This document shows positions 1-10,970 of a stretch of 64,000 bases of DNA, piece after piece. The notes beneath the pieces are model-generated. The model saw nothing but the letters and a program-made list of their open reading frames with translations, was not told the DNA's origin and did no database searches. Position numbers and translations under genes: made by a program. Within the stretch, counting starts at the first letter, position 1. Each line of letters starts with the position of its first letter. The DNA is from Enchytraeus crypticus (lineage: Eukaryota > Annelida > Clitellata > Enchytraeida > Enchytraeidae): contig CAJHZI010000741.1 in the NCBI GenBank assembly GCA_905160935.1, forward strand, positions 1,917,001 through 1,981,000, in the 5' to 3' direction.

Positions 1-31
1 ACTCTGGAAATTCATAAAATTCCCATCTCTA
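1..31 (-). mobile_element. Terminal end of a hAT-like DNA element, body left of window
   Basis: Read on the minus strand, this piece starts TAGAGATGGGAATTTTATGA and matches the left end of the complete element at 15057, including the following AATTTCC. It is therefore the outer terminus of a second copy whose interior lies before base 1. The TAGAGATGGG terminus resembles hAT-superfamily terminal inverted repeats; the family assignment is inferred from that terminus only. Confidence 0.55.
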
Positions 32-2460
32 GTTTTGATACTATCCTTTCTAATTACAGATTAAAGTTGAGAATGTGCACTTAACTAGCATATAATGCTA
101 ATATGCTAGTTAAGTGTTTTGATGTTTTGAGCTTATTATAGCTTCGTTTGCCTAATTCTATAAGTAATTGTCTTATAGCTCAATTTATGCACAGCCTATT
201 TGCTTGTCTGGTTTTTGTTGCATTGTTGTAAGATTCATGTATGGGTTATTACGCCTGAAATGAAGCAATACAAAAAATATGTCACATGGAAGTTCATTTC
301 ATTATGGAAGGAATTTCATTATGAAAATTTACTCCCAGATCAGCTGCACTTGATCTACAGGCCTCAGGAGCGGCAATTTAAAAATAGATAAGGATAGCCG
401 GCTATCTCTGATCACACTGACACATTTGAACATTCTAATTATGTTGTTTTGAATTTATCATGCATTGAATTTTTTGTATTTGTATTTGCTTTTTATATAG
501 TTTTGGTATAAACGGTATACATACGTATTTTTATATATCATACAATCACTTAAATATATACATATATTTTTGCATAATATGGCTGCAACACTTTCGTTAC
601 TATTCAGTAGTTTGCGTTTTGACACTTCAATGGCTTCTAATGTTGTCTGGGTTCGAGTATTAATTAGTTGAGTTATATTTATCATGTTGCACTCTATTGC
701 AGTGCACTAAATCCTGTATTAAGCCTGCGTAAGATTTTGTGCTTTATAGCGCTGCCCTGCAGGGGGTCTGTGCCATTCATTGATGTTCTGACTTCTTTAA
801 TTTGTTTGTTATTCACTTGCATTAAAGATTAAGGCAATCACAAAAGAACTCTCACAAAAGAGCTTCGCAGCCTTATTGTCCGTAAGTCTGTCGACTGTGT
901 ACCAGATACCCGTCAATTAGTAGCGTTCTTGTCTTCTCGGTTCAGTAAAATTTAGTTATTTTATACAATTGAGTTTTTATATACCTGTAGATCTATTTTT
1001 ATTAATTTATTTATTTAAGTCGTCCTGAATAAAATTGGTATAAAGATTTTCAACTCGCGACATGTTGGACAATTCGCCGTAATTTCGTCATTTGATGGCT
1101 ACTTCAATTCTGGGATTACAGGTTGAATAGCCGAGTTAATAGTGGGTTTTCCAAAATACCTATGATGATATATCAGCTCTATTCGATCCAGGTCCTACCC
1201 GACGGCATACCTTGTTGGCCACACTGTACGTTATATTTAGCTTTACCTTATACGCAAAATTGTTTGAGCTAGCTTCATGTTTCATGCAATTGTTTCGCCA
1301 ACTTCATACGATACTATAAACGAAATGTACAGTTTTGAAAACACTCCCTCGAGTTTACGATATCGCGGTCGGTGATTAAAAAGTGAACAAAGGCTACGCC
1401 TATTAACTAGACGATAGAAACCTTCGAGATTTGCTCTCTAGCTTGTAGTGCACTAGAATGTATGGCTCCAGGTTTGATCGATGGACTAACTACTTGTGCA
1501 CCTGTACCATGTCGTACTGAACCTACCATTCTTTGTGAAAAGCGTGTACAAAAATGTAGCACAAAGTATATCTTTGAAACCGTCAAATATGGAAATGATT
1601 AATTGAAGATTCCTTTTCCATATTGATAGTGAAGATGCTCCTATAAACGATCCACATCACTTAATTAAAGTGCCTTCACGACAACGCCGTGTATAATGCA
1701 ACAAAGTTAAAACCGACGAGCTAAGTATATAAAGGTGCATTAAAAGATGTAAATCCAAAGTCTGAAAAACGTGTTATCCCTTTGATTTCTTGATTTTGGT
1801 TAGCTCATTTGAGTACAACCAAATATAATGTTGCCATTGAACTGAACTTTAACAGTGATGTTTGACTTTGTATGTACTCTAGCTTCACTGTACAGTGTAC
1901 TTTTACTGACAGAACCCTATAGATTTTTAACCTCTAAGTTAATTGTTCACGTGCAAACAACATTTTCTTCCAGGTGTATAATTCTTAAGTTCTGTAAAAA
2001 CTTTACTCATGTTATTCGTTGCAGATTTACGCACTTTAATTTATTTTGTAATTAGACGATCGATTCATACTCATGTTTTATATGTTATAATAATAGTCTT
2101 GAGACGCAAATCCTTTAGTTTACTCTAAGGTTCTATAATTCTGCGAGGAACCGAACGTTAAATTCCTATTAATTAATTGAATGTCTTATATATTTTGGAC
2201 TTTGAAACTCTTATCCTCTATTAATATTCTAAAATATAACTACTTAGCATATTTCTGAGAGCTACAATGAGTTTGCACTATTCGAAATTACATCTGAGGA
2301 AGCTAGTAATAAACAACCTGGGAAATCATATTTCTCTTGTTATATTCTAAATTAAGATTTCATAGTGATGAGCTTTTGTAATACGATGAGGTTTGGTACG
2401 GTTTGATCGATGGTGTGCTCTTTCTACGTCTTCGTAACGTAAAGCTGAAAGTAAATAAAC
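32..2460. other. Gene-poor stretch, probably intron of the GPCR gene or 5' flank
   Basis: I see no convincing exon. Reading frames are short and low-complexity, and none encodes TM1-TM3 of the receptor that continues at 6402. A perfect hairpin lies at 78-116 (16-bp arms, 7-base loop). The stretch ends where the 233-bp satellite begins. Confidence 0.5.
78..116. repeat. Perfect 16-bp-arm inverted repeat
   Basis: CACTTAACTAGCATAT at 78-93 is followed by a 7-base spacer and its exact reverse complement at 101-116. It could be a small foldback relic or a cruciform-prone site. No coding sequence is involved. Confidence 0.8.
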
Positions 2461-2480
2461 AATATTTAATATTGATTACA

Positions 2481-5400
2481 ATTTCGTAACGGTTTAAGCA
2501 TGTTGCATACTCGGCATAGAGAAGAAACTATTCTCTAAACAATATCTTGGATGTCTACTTGTAATTTTAGTTTGTCAAAATAGCTCACTGTACAAAGCGT
2601 CAGGTAATGTCATACAATTTTTAACTGCTGTTCCTGGGGTTCTGGGAATAATTTCCAGTCTAGCTGATAAGAGAGCAGAATCTTAGACACTTGCAAGACT
2701 GGTGGAGAGCACAATTTCGTAACGGTTTAAGCATGTTGCATACTCGGCATAGAGAAGAAACTATTCTCTAAACAATATCTTGGATGTCTACTTGTAATTT
2801 TAGTTTGTCAAAATAGCTCACTGTACAAAGCGTCAGGTAGTGTCATACAATTTTTAACTGCTGTTCCTGGGGTTCTGGGAATAATTTCCAGTCTAGCTGA
2901 TAAGAGAGCAGAATCTTAGACACTTGCAAGCCTGGTGGAGAGCACAATTTCGTAACGGTTTAAGCATGTTGCATACTCGGCATAGAGAAGAAACTATTCT
3001 CTAAACAATATCTTGGATTCTACTTGTAATTTAGTTTGTCAAAATAGCTCACTGTACAAAGCGTCAGGTAATGTCATACAATTTTTAACTGCTGTTCCTG
3101 GGGTTCTGGGAATAATTTCCAGTCTAGCTGATTAGAGAGCAGAATCTTAGACACTTGCAAGACTGGTGGAGAGCACAATTTCGTAACGGTTTAAGCATGT
3201 TGCAATACCTACATGCGGCATAGGAGAGAACGATTCTCTAAACAATATCTTGTATGTCTACTTGGTAATTTTAGTTTTGTCAACAATAGCTCACTTACAA
3301 AGCGGTCAGTGATGTCATACAATTTTTATCTGCTGTTCCTGGGTTCTGTGGGATATTTCCAGTCTAGCTGATAAGAGGCAGATCTTAGACACAAATGCGT
3401 GCAGGACTGGTTGGAGAAGCACAATTTCGTAACTGTTTAAAGGCATGTTCATATCTCGGCTGAGAGAACTATTCTCTAAACACATATCTTGGATGTCTAC
3501 TTTATTTTAGTTGTCAAAATAGCTCACTGTACAAAGCGTCGGTAATGTCATATCAATTTTAAACTGCGGTTCCTGGGGTTCTGAATAATTTCCATCTAGC
3601 TGATAAGAGAGCAGAATCGTAGAAACTTGCTCAGACCTGTTGAGAGAAGCACAATTTACGTCCTAACGGTTCTATAGCATGTTGCATACATCAGGCATAG
3701 ATCCAAGGAAAACCAATTCCTCTAAACAGTTTCTTGATGTCTACTTGTAATTTTAGTTTGTCAAAATAGCTCACTGTACAAAGCGTCTAATGTCATACAA
3801 TTTTTACTCTGTTCCTGGGGTTCTGGGAATAATTTCCAGTCTAGCTGATAAGAGAGCAGAATCTTAGACACTTGCAAGACTGGTGGAGAGCACAATTTCG
3901 TAACGGTTTAAGCATGTTGCATACTCGGCATAGAGAAGAAACTATTCTCTAAACAATATCTTGGATGTCTACTTGTAATTTTAGTTTGTCAAAATAGCTC
4001 ACTGTACAAAGCGTCAGGTAATGTCATACAATTTTTAACTGCTGTTCCTGGGGTTCTGGGAATAATTTCCAGTCTAGCTGATAAGAGAGCAGAATCTTAG
4101 ACACTTGCAAGACTGGTGGAGAGCACAATTTCGTAACGGTTTAAGCATGTTGCATACTCGGCATAGAGAAGAAACTATTCTCTAAACAATATCTTGGATG
4201 TCTACTTGTAATTTTAGTTTGTCAAAATAGCTCACTGTACAAAGCGTCAGGTAATGTCATACAATTTTTAACTGCTGTTCCTGGGGTTCTGGGAATAATT
4301 TCCAGTCTAGCTGATAAGAGAGCAGAATCTTAGACACTTGCAAGACTGGTGGGGAGCACAATTTCGTAACGGTTTAAGCATGTTGCATACTCGGCATAAG
4401 ATAATAAACTATTCTCTAACACAATATCTTGGATGTCTACTTGTAATTTAGTTTTGTCAAATAGCTCACTGTACAAAGCGTCAGGTAATGTCCATCAATT
4501 TGTTTAACTGCGCTGTTTCCTGGGGTTCTGGAATAAGTTCCGATGTCTATCTGAATAAGAGAAGCAGAATCTTAGACACTTGCATAGACGGTGGAGAGCA
4601 CAATTTTCGTAACGGTTTAAGCTGTTGCATACTCGGCAATAGCGAGAACTATTCTCTTAAACACTATCTTGATGTCTAGCTTTGTAATTTTAGGTTTGTC
4701 AAAATAGCTCCGTACAAGCGTCGGTAATGTAATACCTTTTTTTACTGGCTGTTTCTGTTCCTGGGGTTTCTGGAATATTTCCAGTCTAGCGTATAGAGAG
4801 CATAATCTTAGACCTTGCCAAGATGGTTGGAGAGCACAATTCAATACGGTTTAAAAGCATGTTTGCATACTCGGCATAGAGAAGAAACTATTCTCGAACA
4901 ATATCTTTGGATGTTCTACACTTTTAATTTTGCTTTGTCAACAATAGCTCCCGGTAAAAAGCGTCAGGTAATGTCATCCAATTTTTAAACTGCTGTTTCC
5001 TGGGTTCTGGGAATAATTTCAGTCTTCAGTCTGATAGAGGAAGATCTAAGACACCTGCAGACGGGTGAGAGCAACAATTTGTCGTAACGGTTGAAAGCCT
5101 GTGCATACTCGGCCATAGAGAAGAAACTTTCTTAATAAACATATCTTGGAATGTCTACTTGGTAATTTTAGTTTCAAATAGCTCACTGTACAAAGCGTCA
5201 GGTAATGTCATACCATTTTTAACTGCTGTTCCCTGGGTTCTTGGATAATTATCGCAGTCAGCTGATAATAGACAGATCTTATACCCTTGCAAGACTGTGG
5301 GTGGGAGCACTTTCTTACGTATACTAAAGCATGTTGCATACTCGGCTTAGAGAAGAAACTATTCTCTAAACAATATCTTGGATGTCTACTTGTAATTTTA

Positions 5401-6038
5401 GTTTGTCAAAATAGCTCACTGTACAAAGCGTCAGGTAATGTCATACAATTTTTAACTGCTGTTCCTGGGGTTCTGGGAATACTTTCCAGTCTAGCTGATA
5501 AGAGAGCAGAATCTTAGACACTTGCAAGACTGGTGGAGAGCACAATTTCGTAACGGTTTAAGCCTGTTTGCATACTCGGCATAGAGAAGTAACTATTCTC
5601 TAAACAATATCTTGGATGTCTACTTGTAATTTTAGTTTGTCAAAATAGCTCACTGTACAAAGCGTCAGGTAATGTCATACAATTTTTAACTGCTGTTCCT
5701 GGGGTTCTGGGAATACTTTCCAGTCTAGCTGATAAGAGAGCAGAATCTTAGACACTTGCAAGACTGGTGGAGAGCACAATTTCGTAACGGTTTAAGCATG
5801 TTGCATACTCGGCATAGAGAAGAAACTATTCTCTAAACAATATCTTGGATGTCTACTTGTAATTTTAGTTTGTCAAAATAGCTCACTGTACAAAGCGTCA
5901 GGTAGTGTCATACAATTTTTAACTGCTGTTCCTGGGGTTCTGGGAATAATTTCCAGTCTAGCTGATAAGAGAGCAGAATCTTAGACACTTGCAAGACTGG
6001 TGGAGAGCACAATTTCGTAACGGTTTAAGCATGTTGCA
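2481..6038. repeat. ~233-bp tandem satellite, about 15 copies
   Basis: The unit starts near CAATTTCGTAACGGTTTAAG and repeats with a period of about 233 bp (starts near 2481, 2712, 2945, 3176, 3422 and on to 6011). Many units are nearly identical. Units at about 3180-3720 and 4380-5330 carry dense single-base insertions and deletions. Each clean unit contains a 33-nt open block between a TTTTAG acceptor-like and a CAG/GTAATG donor-like sequence, but no protein match is evident. The array lies upstream of the first visible receptor exon, so it is probably intronic. Confidence 0.95.
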
Positions 6039-6126
6039 TTAAAGGTGATAGATAAATAACGTCATGATCATTCTGTATAAACATCATCTATTTACTGATT
6101 TATTTAGATAATTCAATTTATACGAA

Positions 6127-6354
6127 AAGACCTTCTCCATTCCTCTCTCTCGCACACCATATCAAAAAATCCTCTAAAACTTTTCCATTCGTTTTAGAAA
6201 AAAATATTGCAATTTCTGGAGCCTGGGCAGTTACCAACCGAATGCCCTTTCTGACGCTGGTTTTTGGATCTTACATGTATTGCTTTGTCGCCTTTTACGA
6301 CACTTGTAATTCACGGTTGATCTATTCTTCAGCAGCCCGGATACAACACGGGCA
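6127..6354 (-). mobile_element. SINE family 2 copy (minus)
   Basis: This is the reverse complement of a repeat seen at 29538, 34045, 43940, 49353 and 53233 (plus) and at 45892, 56245 and 56662 (minus). Shared blocks are the CCGGGTTG..GAAGAATAGACCAAC head, the GAAAGGGCATTCGGTTGG centre and the GGCTCCAGAAATTGCTAC core. It ends 48 bp before the receptor exon at 6402. The (GAT)n tail of other copies is missing here. Confidence 0.75.
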
Positions 6355-6401
6355 ATCATTCTTATTTACGCATCCTTAATCTCTGTAAACTTGCCTTGCA
6401 G

Positions 6402-6568
6402 GTACGCACTGAAGAGAACGAAGCTGCACATGCTGCTGATGATAGCCCTGGTCTGGGCGGCCTCTGCACTAATCAGCATTCCGCCACTGTTCGGATGGAG
6501 AGATGGTGAAAAGAGTGGATTGCGCCAGTATAAGAACACAGATCAGTGCATCCTCAGTCAATCTAAAG
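6402..6568 (+). CDS. GPCR exon: TM4 and ECL2
   Basis: The acceptor is CCTTGCAG and the donor is AAAG/GTAAAG. The exon needs two bases from the preceding exon (phase 2) and ends in phase 1. It encodes [19 protein letters not shown], which is the end of cytoplasmic loop 2 running into TM4 with the conserved tryptophan of LVW. Extracellular loop 2 follows, ending in [10 protein letters not shown]; its Cys would pair with the TM3 Cys. The PPLFGW after TM4 is common to several amine receptors. Confidence 0.9.
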
Positions 6569-9407
6569 GTAAAGTAAAAGCTGGTAAAGCTAAGGTTAGC
6601 GTCAGTTTCCTCACTCGAAAGCGATGTCAGTGACGGGCGAACCCAGGATTTGAACCCCGCACATACTGATCCGCGATCGAGTATCTTACCGACGTCGCCA
6701 CTGGGTGCAGCCAGTATTGTCATGGATTTTCACTCTTTGCCTTGGATTTGATTCAATGCTACGTGATGTTGTCATTACTGACAATAGCGCTTGAATTAAT
6801 GTTGGTATTGTTGTTGTCAGTCGTTTGACTTTTTATGCCTTTAGTTAACAAATTTTTAATGGTTTAGAGTTCAATTCGAAGAATAAGGACACAACATTTG
6901 AACAACCCATGACAACATTTGAACAACCCATGACAGCATTTGAACAACCCATGACAACATTTGAACAACCCATGACAGCATTTGAACCATGCATGACAGC
7001 ATTTGAACCATGCATGATAGCATTTGAACAACCCATGACAACATTTGAACCATGCATGACAGCATTTGAACAACCTATGACAGCATTTGAGTAAACCCAT
7101 GACAACATTTGAACAACCCATGACAACATTTGAACAACCCATGACAACATTTGAGCAACCCATCACAACATTTGATCAACCCATGACAACATTTGAACAA
7201 CCCATGACAGCATTTCAACAACCCATGACAACATTTGAACAACCCATGACAATATTTGAACAACCCATGACAACATTTGAGCAACCCATGACAACATTTG
7301 AACAACCCATGACAACATTTGAACAACCCATGACAACATTTAAGCAATACATGACAACATGGATGATGTCATGGATGATGTCATTGTTCCGATTTAGTTC
7401 CATTGTTCCAGTCCACAGAAGAACCGACCAACCGTAAACTGCACTTGTTTTAAAAGTCTATTGAGCAAAACTTCGAAAGACACTGGGAAACCACCTCAGA
7501 ATAACAATTTACTCAAGTTATAGAGCGCATTAAGGTGCGGATGCTGCTTAGCATGATTTTTCGATGAATTGTTTTTTTTACTCTTTCTTAGTCATTAAAG
7601 TAGATTACGCTTAAGATAGACTATTTACCATAGAGTTATCTCATGGCAGAATGCAAGAGAAAGAGAGAGAGAGAGAAAAAAAGGAAAGAAACAAAGAGAT
7701 AGGTCACTGGTAACAATACTTTGGACTTGGGAAAAATTTTTAAATGCTATTTAAAAATTGCTATTATCAATGAAGTATATAAATCATATGATTTTACCAG
7801 AGAATAATTTTTCAAATAAAGGGTCATATTTTTTCAAACGTAATTAAATGCTGCCTTCATCTGCTTAATTATTAATAATTATTTAATTCGTTTCTCATAT
7901 TTTTCATCTCTATAATTGCGCGTGCTCAATATTTGTCATTTTTCACCATCGCTTCATTAACGTGATATCTACGTTACTTCTGAATGCTCGTGTCGTCTCA
8001 TTCATTGATTTTAAGTCAATATGATGCTTGATCTCGCTGTGTAGTCATTAAAGGCAATCAATTACATGCATGTAGTATTGCATAAGATTACACGGTAATC
8101 TTCAAAGCTTGTTCCCCACTCTCCAATCTAATATATAGAATTACAGATCCGCGGTAATGTTCGACCGCGTATCAGTATGTACGATGTTCAAATCCTGGGC
8201 TCGCCCGTTACTGACATCACTTTCGAGTGACGAAACTGACGTTAACATTAGCTTTACCATCTTTAACATAAACGAATAACTATACTTCACCCCGGCTCAA
8301 TTCTCGTTCTTTCCCCAAAGTTCCAAACCTTTCAAGATCATACATCATCCTTTTAATTGCTTCATTTTAATAACTTCAACTTTCTAACACTTAGCATCCT
8401 CCTATCGGTCAGGGATCTTCATTTCATTAGAAAATTGGTCTGGTTTCCTGAATATTGAATGTTCGCCTTTTTCGATTAATCTAAACATCTCCTGGCCTTG
8501 GTCAACCCTCTAAGCGCGACTGGCAATTAAAGCAGGATTTATCTACTTTAATTTGAATTAATGCTTATTTGAAAGATCTCTGTTAAACCATATGGTAAGA
8601 AGATGTTAATCAGACTCAACTGTAGAGTAACAGCTGGGTATTACAATTTCTTTTGTGATTTCATAACATCAATCCATTCATATTCATCCATTCATCTTTC
8701 AGTGGTAATTTTTCTGTGTACATGCATAGACTCACCAGTCATACCTCTTCCAAACATTTTAATTTTACAGCACTGCACAATACTATACTATTCTCTATTG
8801 TATTGCATTGAGAAAATAATTTATGATAAACTTGTACATATATTCAACTGAACGTTTAACAAATGAGTTAACGCTAATTAATTGTTATCTCACGAGTGCT
8901 CTGCTTTCACGCGGCTCTAAAGATTTCTATCAACCTTTCGCGGCGACGATTAAAATTTATTATCTACATCTCTATGGTCGAATTGTACGGCATCGTAGAT
9001 CCATTCTGTGTATCTTTATGTTTATCTGCAGCTATACATGTATGTTTTGCTTTACGTTTTGTATTTCATTATATTGTGCGCATGTTGTCTGACAGGCTAT
9101 CAATTCTACGCCACCATTGGAGCTTTCTACCTTCCTCTCGCAGTCATGATCATCATCTACACTCGCATCTATCTCGTGTCATCCCGCATCGCAAGGTCCG
9201 AGGAACGATCCCGACCCTCGGCGGCCATCTACTCTCGGCGCCGATCCCGGGCAGAATCTTCGGCGTCAAGCCCGGTCAGAGATCAGGTCAGATAGATACA
9301 TTTCAGTAGTTCATGCTAAGCGCATAATATATATTATTATATAGTATTAATGATAATAAAATGATTAATAATAAAATATTATACATAATATATATTATAT
9401 ATAATAT

Positions 9408-9439
<32 letters not shown>

Positions 9440-10504
9440 ATTATACATATAATACTGAATTCTTTATATATATATATATATATATATATTACTGAATTCC
9501 TGCGAAGTTAAGCTGTTGCCTACCTGATAGGGTAATGACTAAATTACAAAATAAAGCTGTTAAGCCAATGTTAACGTCAGCTTCGTCTCGCGAAAGCGAT
9601 ATCAGTGACGGACGAGTCCAGGATTTGAATCCATACATATAGATGAGAGATCGGATATCTTATCGACATCGCCACTGGCACCAGCAAATACAATACTATA
9701 CAATTCTGACTTAACGTCTATTCGGACCCCACTGATATTAACGTGTGTAATGTATAGTAAGTGTTTTAATTTCTTAAATAATCACTATTACGTGACTACA
9801 AATACTCCCACTGCCATAACCGCTTTAGTTACCCTTGCGAAACAAGATAGATAATTTAAAAACTCATTAGTTCTCGATATTCCAGGAATTTATGAGAACT
9901 GAATTCAGTATGCAGATATAAGTAAAATACTAAGTATGTACTGATTTTATGCCTGTTCATGTAGATTGCGTTTAGAGAGTTCTCTTAGTTTCGTCCACAA
10001 TCACTTTAGCTTCTGTTGTTCTGTTATATGGACCTGTATATATGTCTGAAATATAATAGTTTGATTTGATTTAATAAAGTCTGTACATATAACAAAGCGT
10101 CGAAGACGCTAAGTTTTGAATATAGAAATTTTTAAAAAAATTTAAATTTATTGACCCAACTGATGCCCCTTACAGACGTATATCGAGCCCAACCCGTCAG
10201 AGAGGGAGATAATGTTGGGACCACGTGGGACTAACGGCACGACCGAGCCCAATGGCCACAACCACTCAAACAACTACAGCAATGGTCAGTACAGTATGGT
10301 CAGTGGTCGGGATAGGGTTGATGGAAGGAAGGGAAAGATTCTGAAGCTGCTAAATCCTTGCTGCTCTTGCTGCTTTATGAGGTAGGCATATTGTGATGCG
10401 CTACTAAATTAAAATAAATATCGACAATCTGCTACCGTCTTTGTACAAAATATGACAGATATGATATATATATATACATTCCTAATATCGGTCTGATATT
10501 GACT

Positions 10505-10556
<52 letters not shown>

Positions 10557-10563
10557 TATCTGT

Positions 10564-10605
<42 letters not shown>

Positions 10606-10653
10606 CGAATCTTTAAATAATCTAACATTCCTAATATCGGTCTGATATTGACT

Positions 10654-10696
<43 letters not shown>

Positions 10697-10835
10697 CAGT
10701 CAATATCATACCGATATTAGGAATGTTAGATTATTTAAAGATTCGCTTATGTGTGGAATGTGGACATGAAGAGGAAATCGGAAGACAGCGAAGAGTGGAG
10801 GCGTTATATGCCATAGACCTGCCAGTAGGCAGTGC

Positions 10836-10901
<66 letters not shown>

Positions 10902-10904
10902 TGC

Positions 10905-10970
<66 letters not shown>

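Noticed and set aside
1855-2055. Hydrophobic frame as a possible TM1-TM2 exon of the receptor
   Set aside because: It lacks the TM1 GN and TM2 LAxxD patterns and has no fitting splice signals.
2481-6038. CRISPR-like array
   Set aside because: Contiguous ~233-bp units without spacers in a eukaryotic intron; a plain satellite.
6845-7437. Open frames of 60-116 codons on both strands in the 21-bp repeat
   Set aside because: The period is a multiple of three, so any stop-free unit stays open; several overlapping frames on both strands are equally good and none has a non-repeat part.
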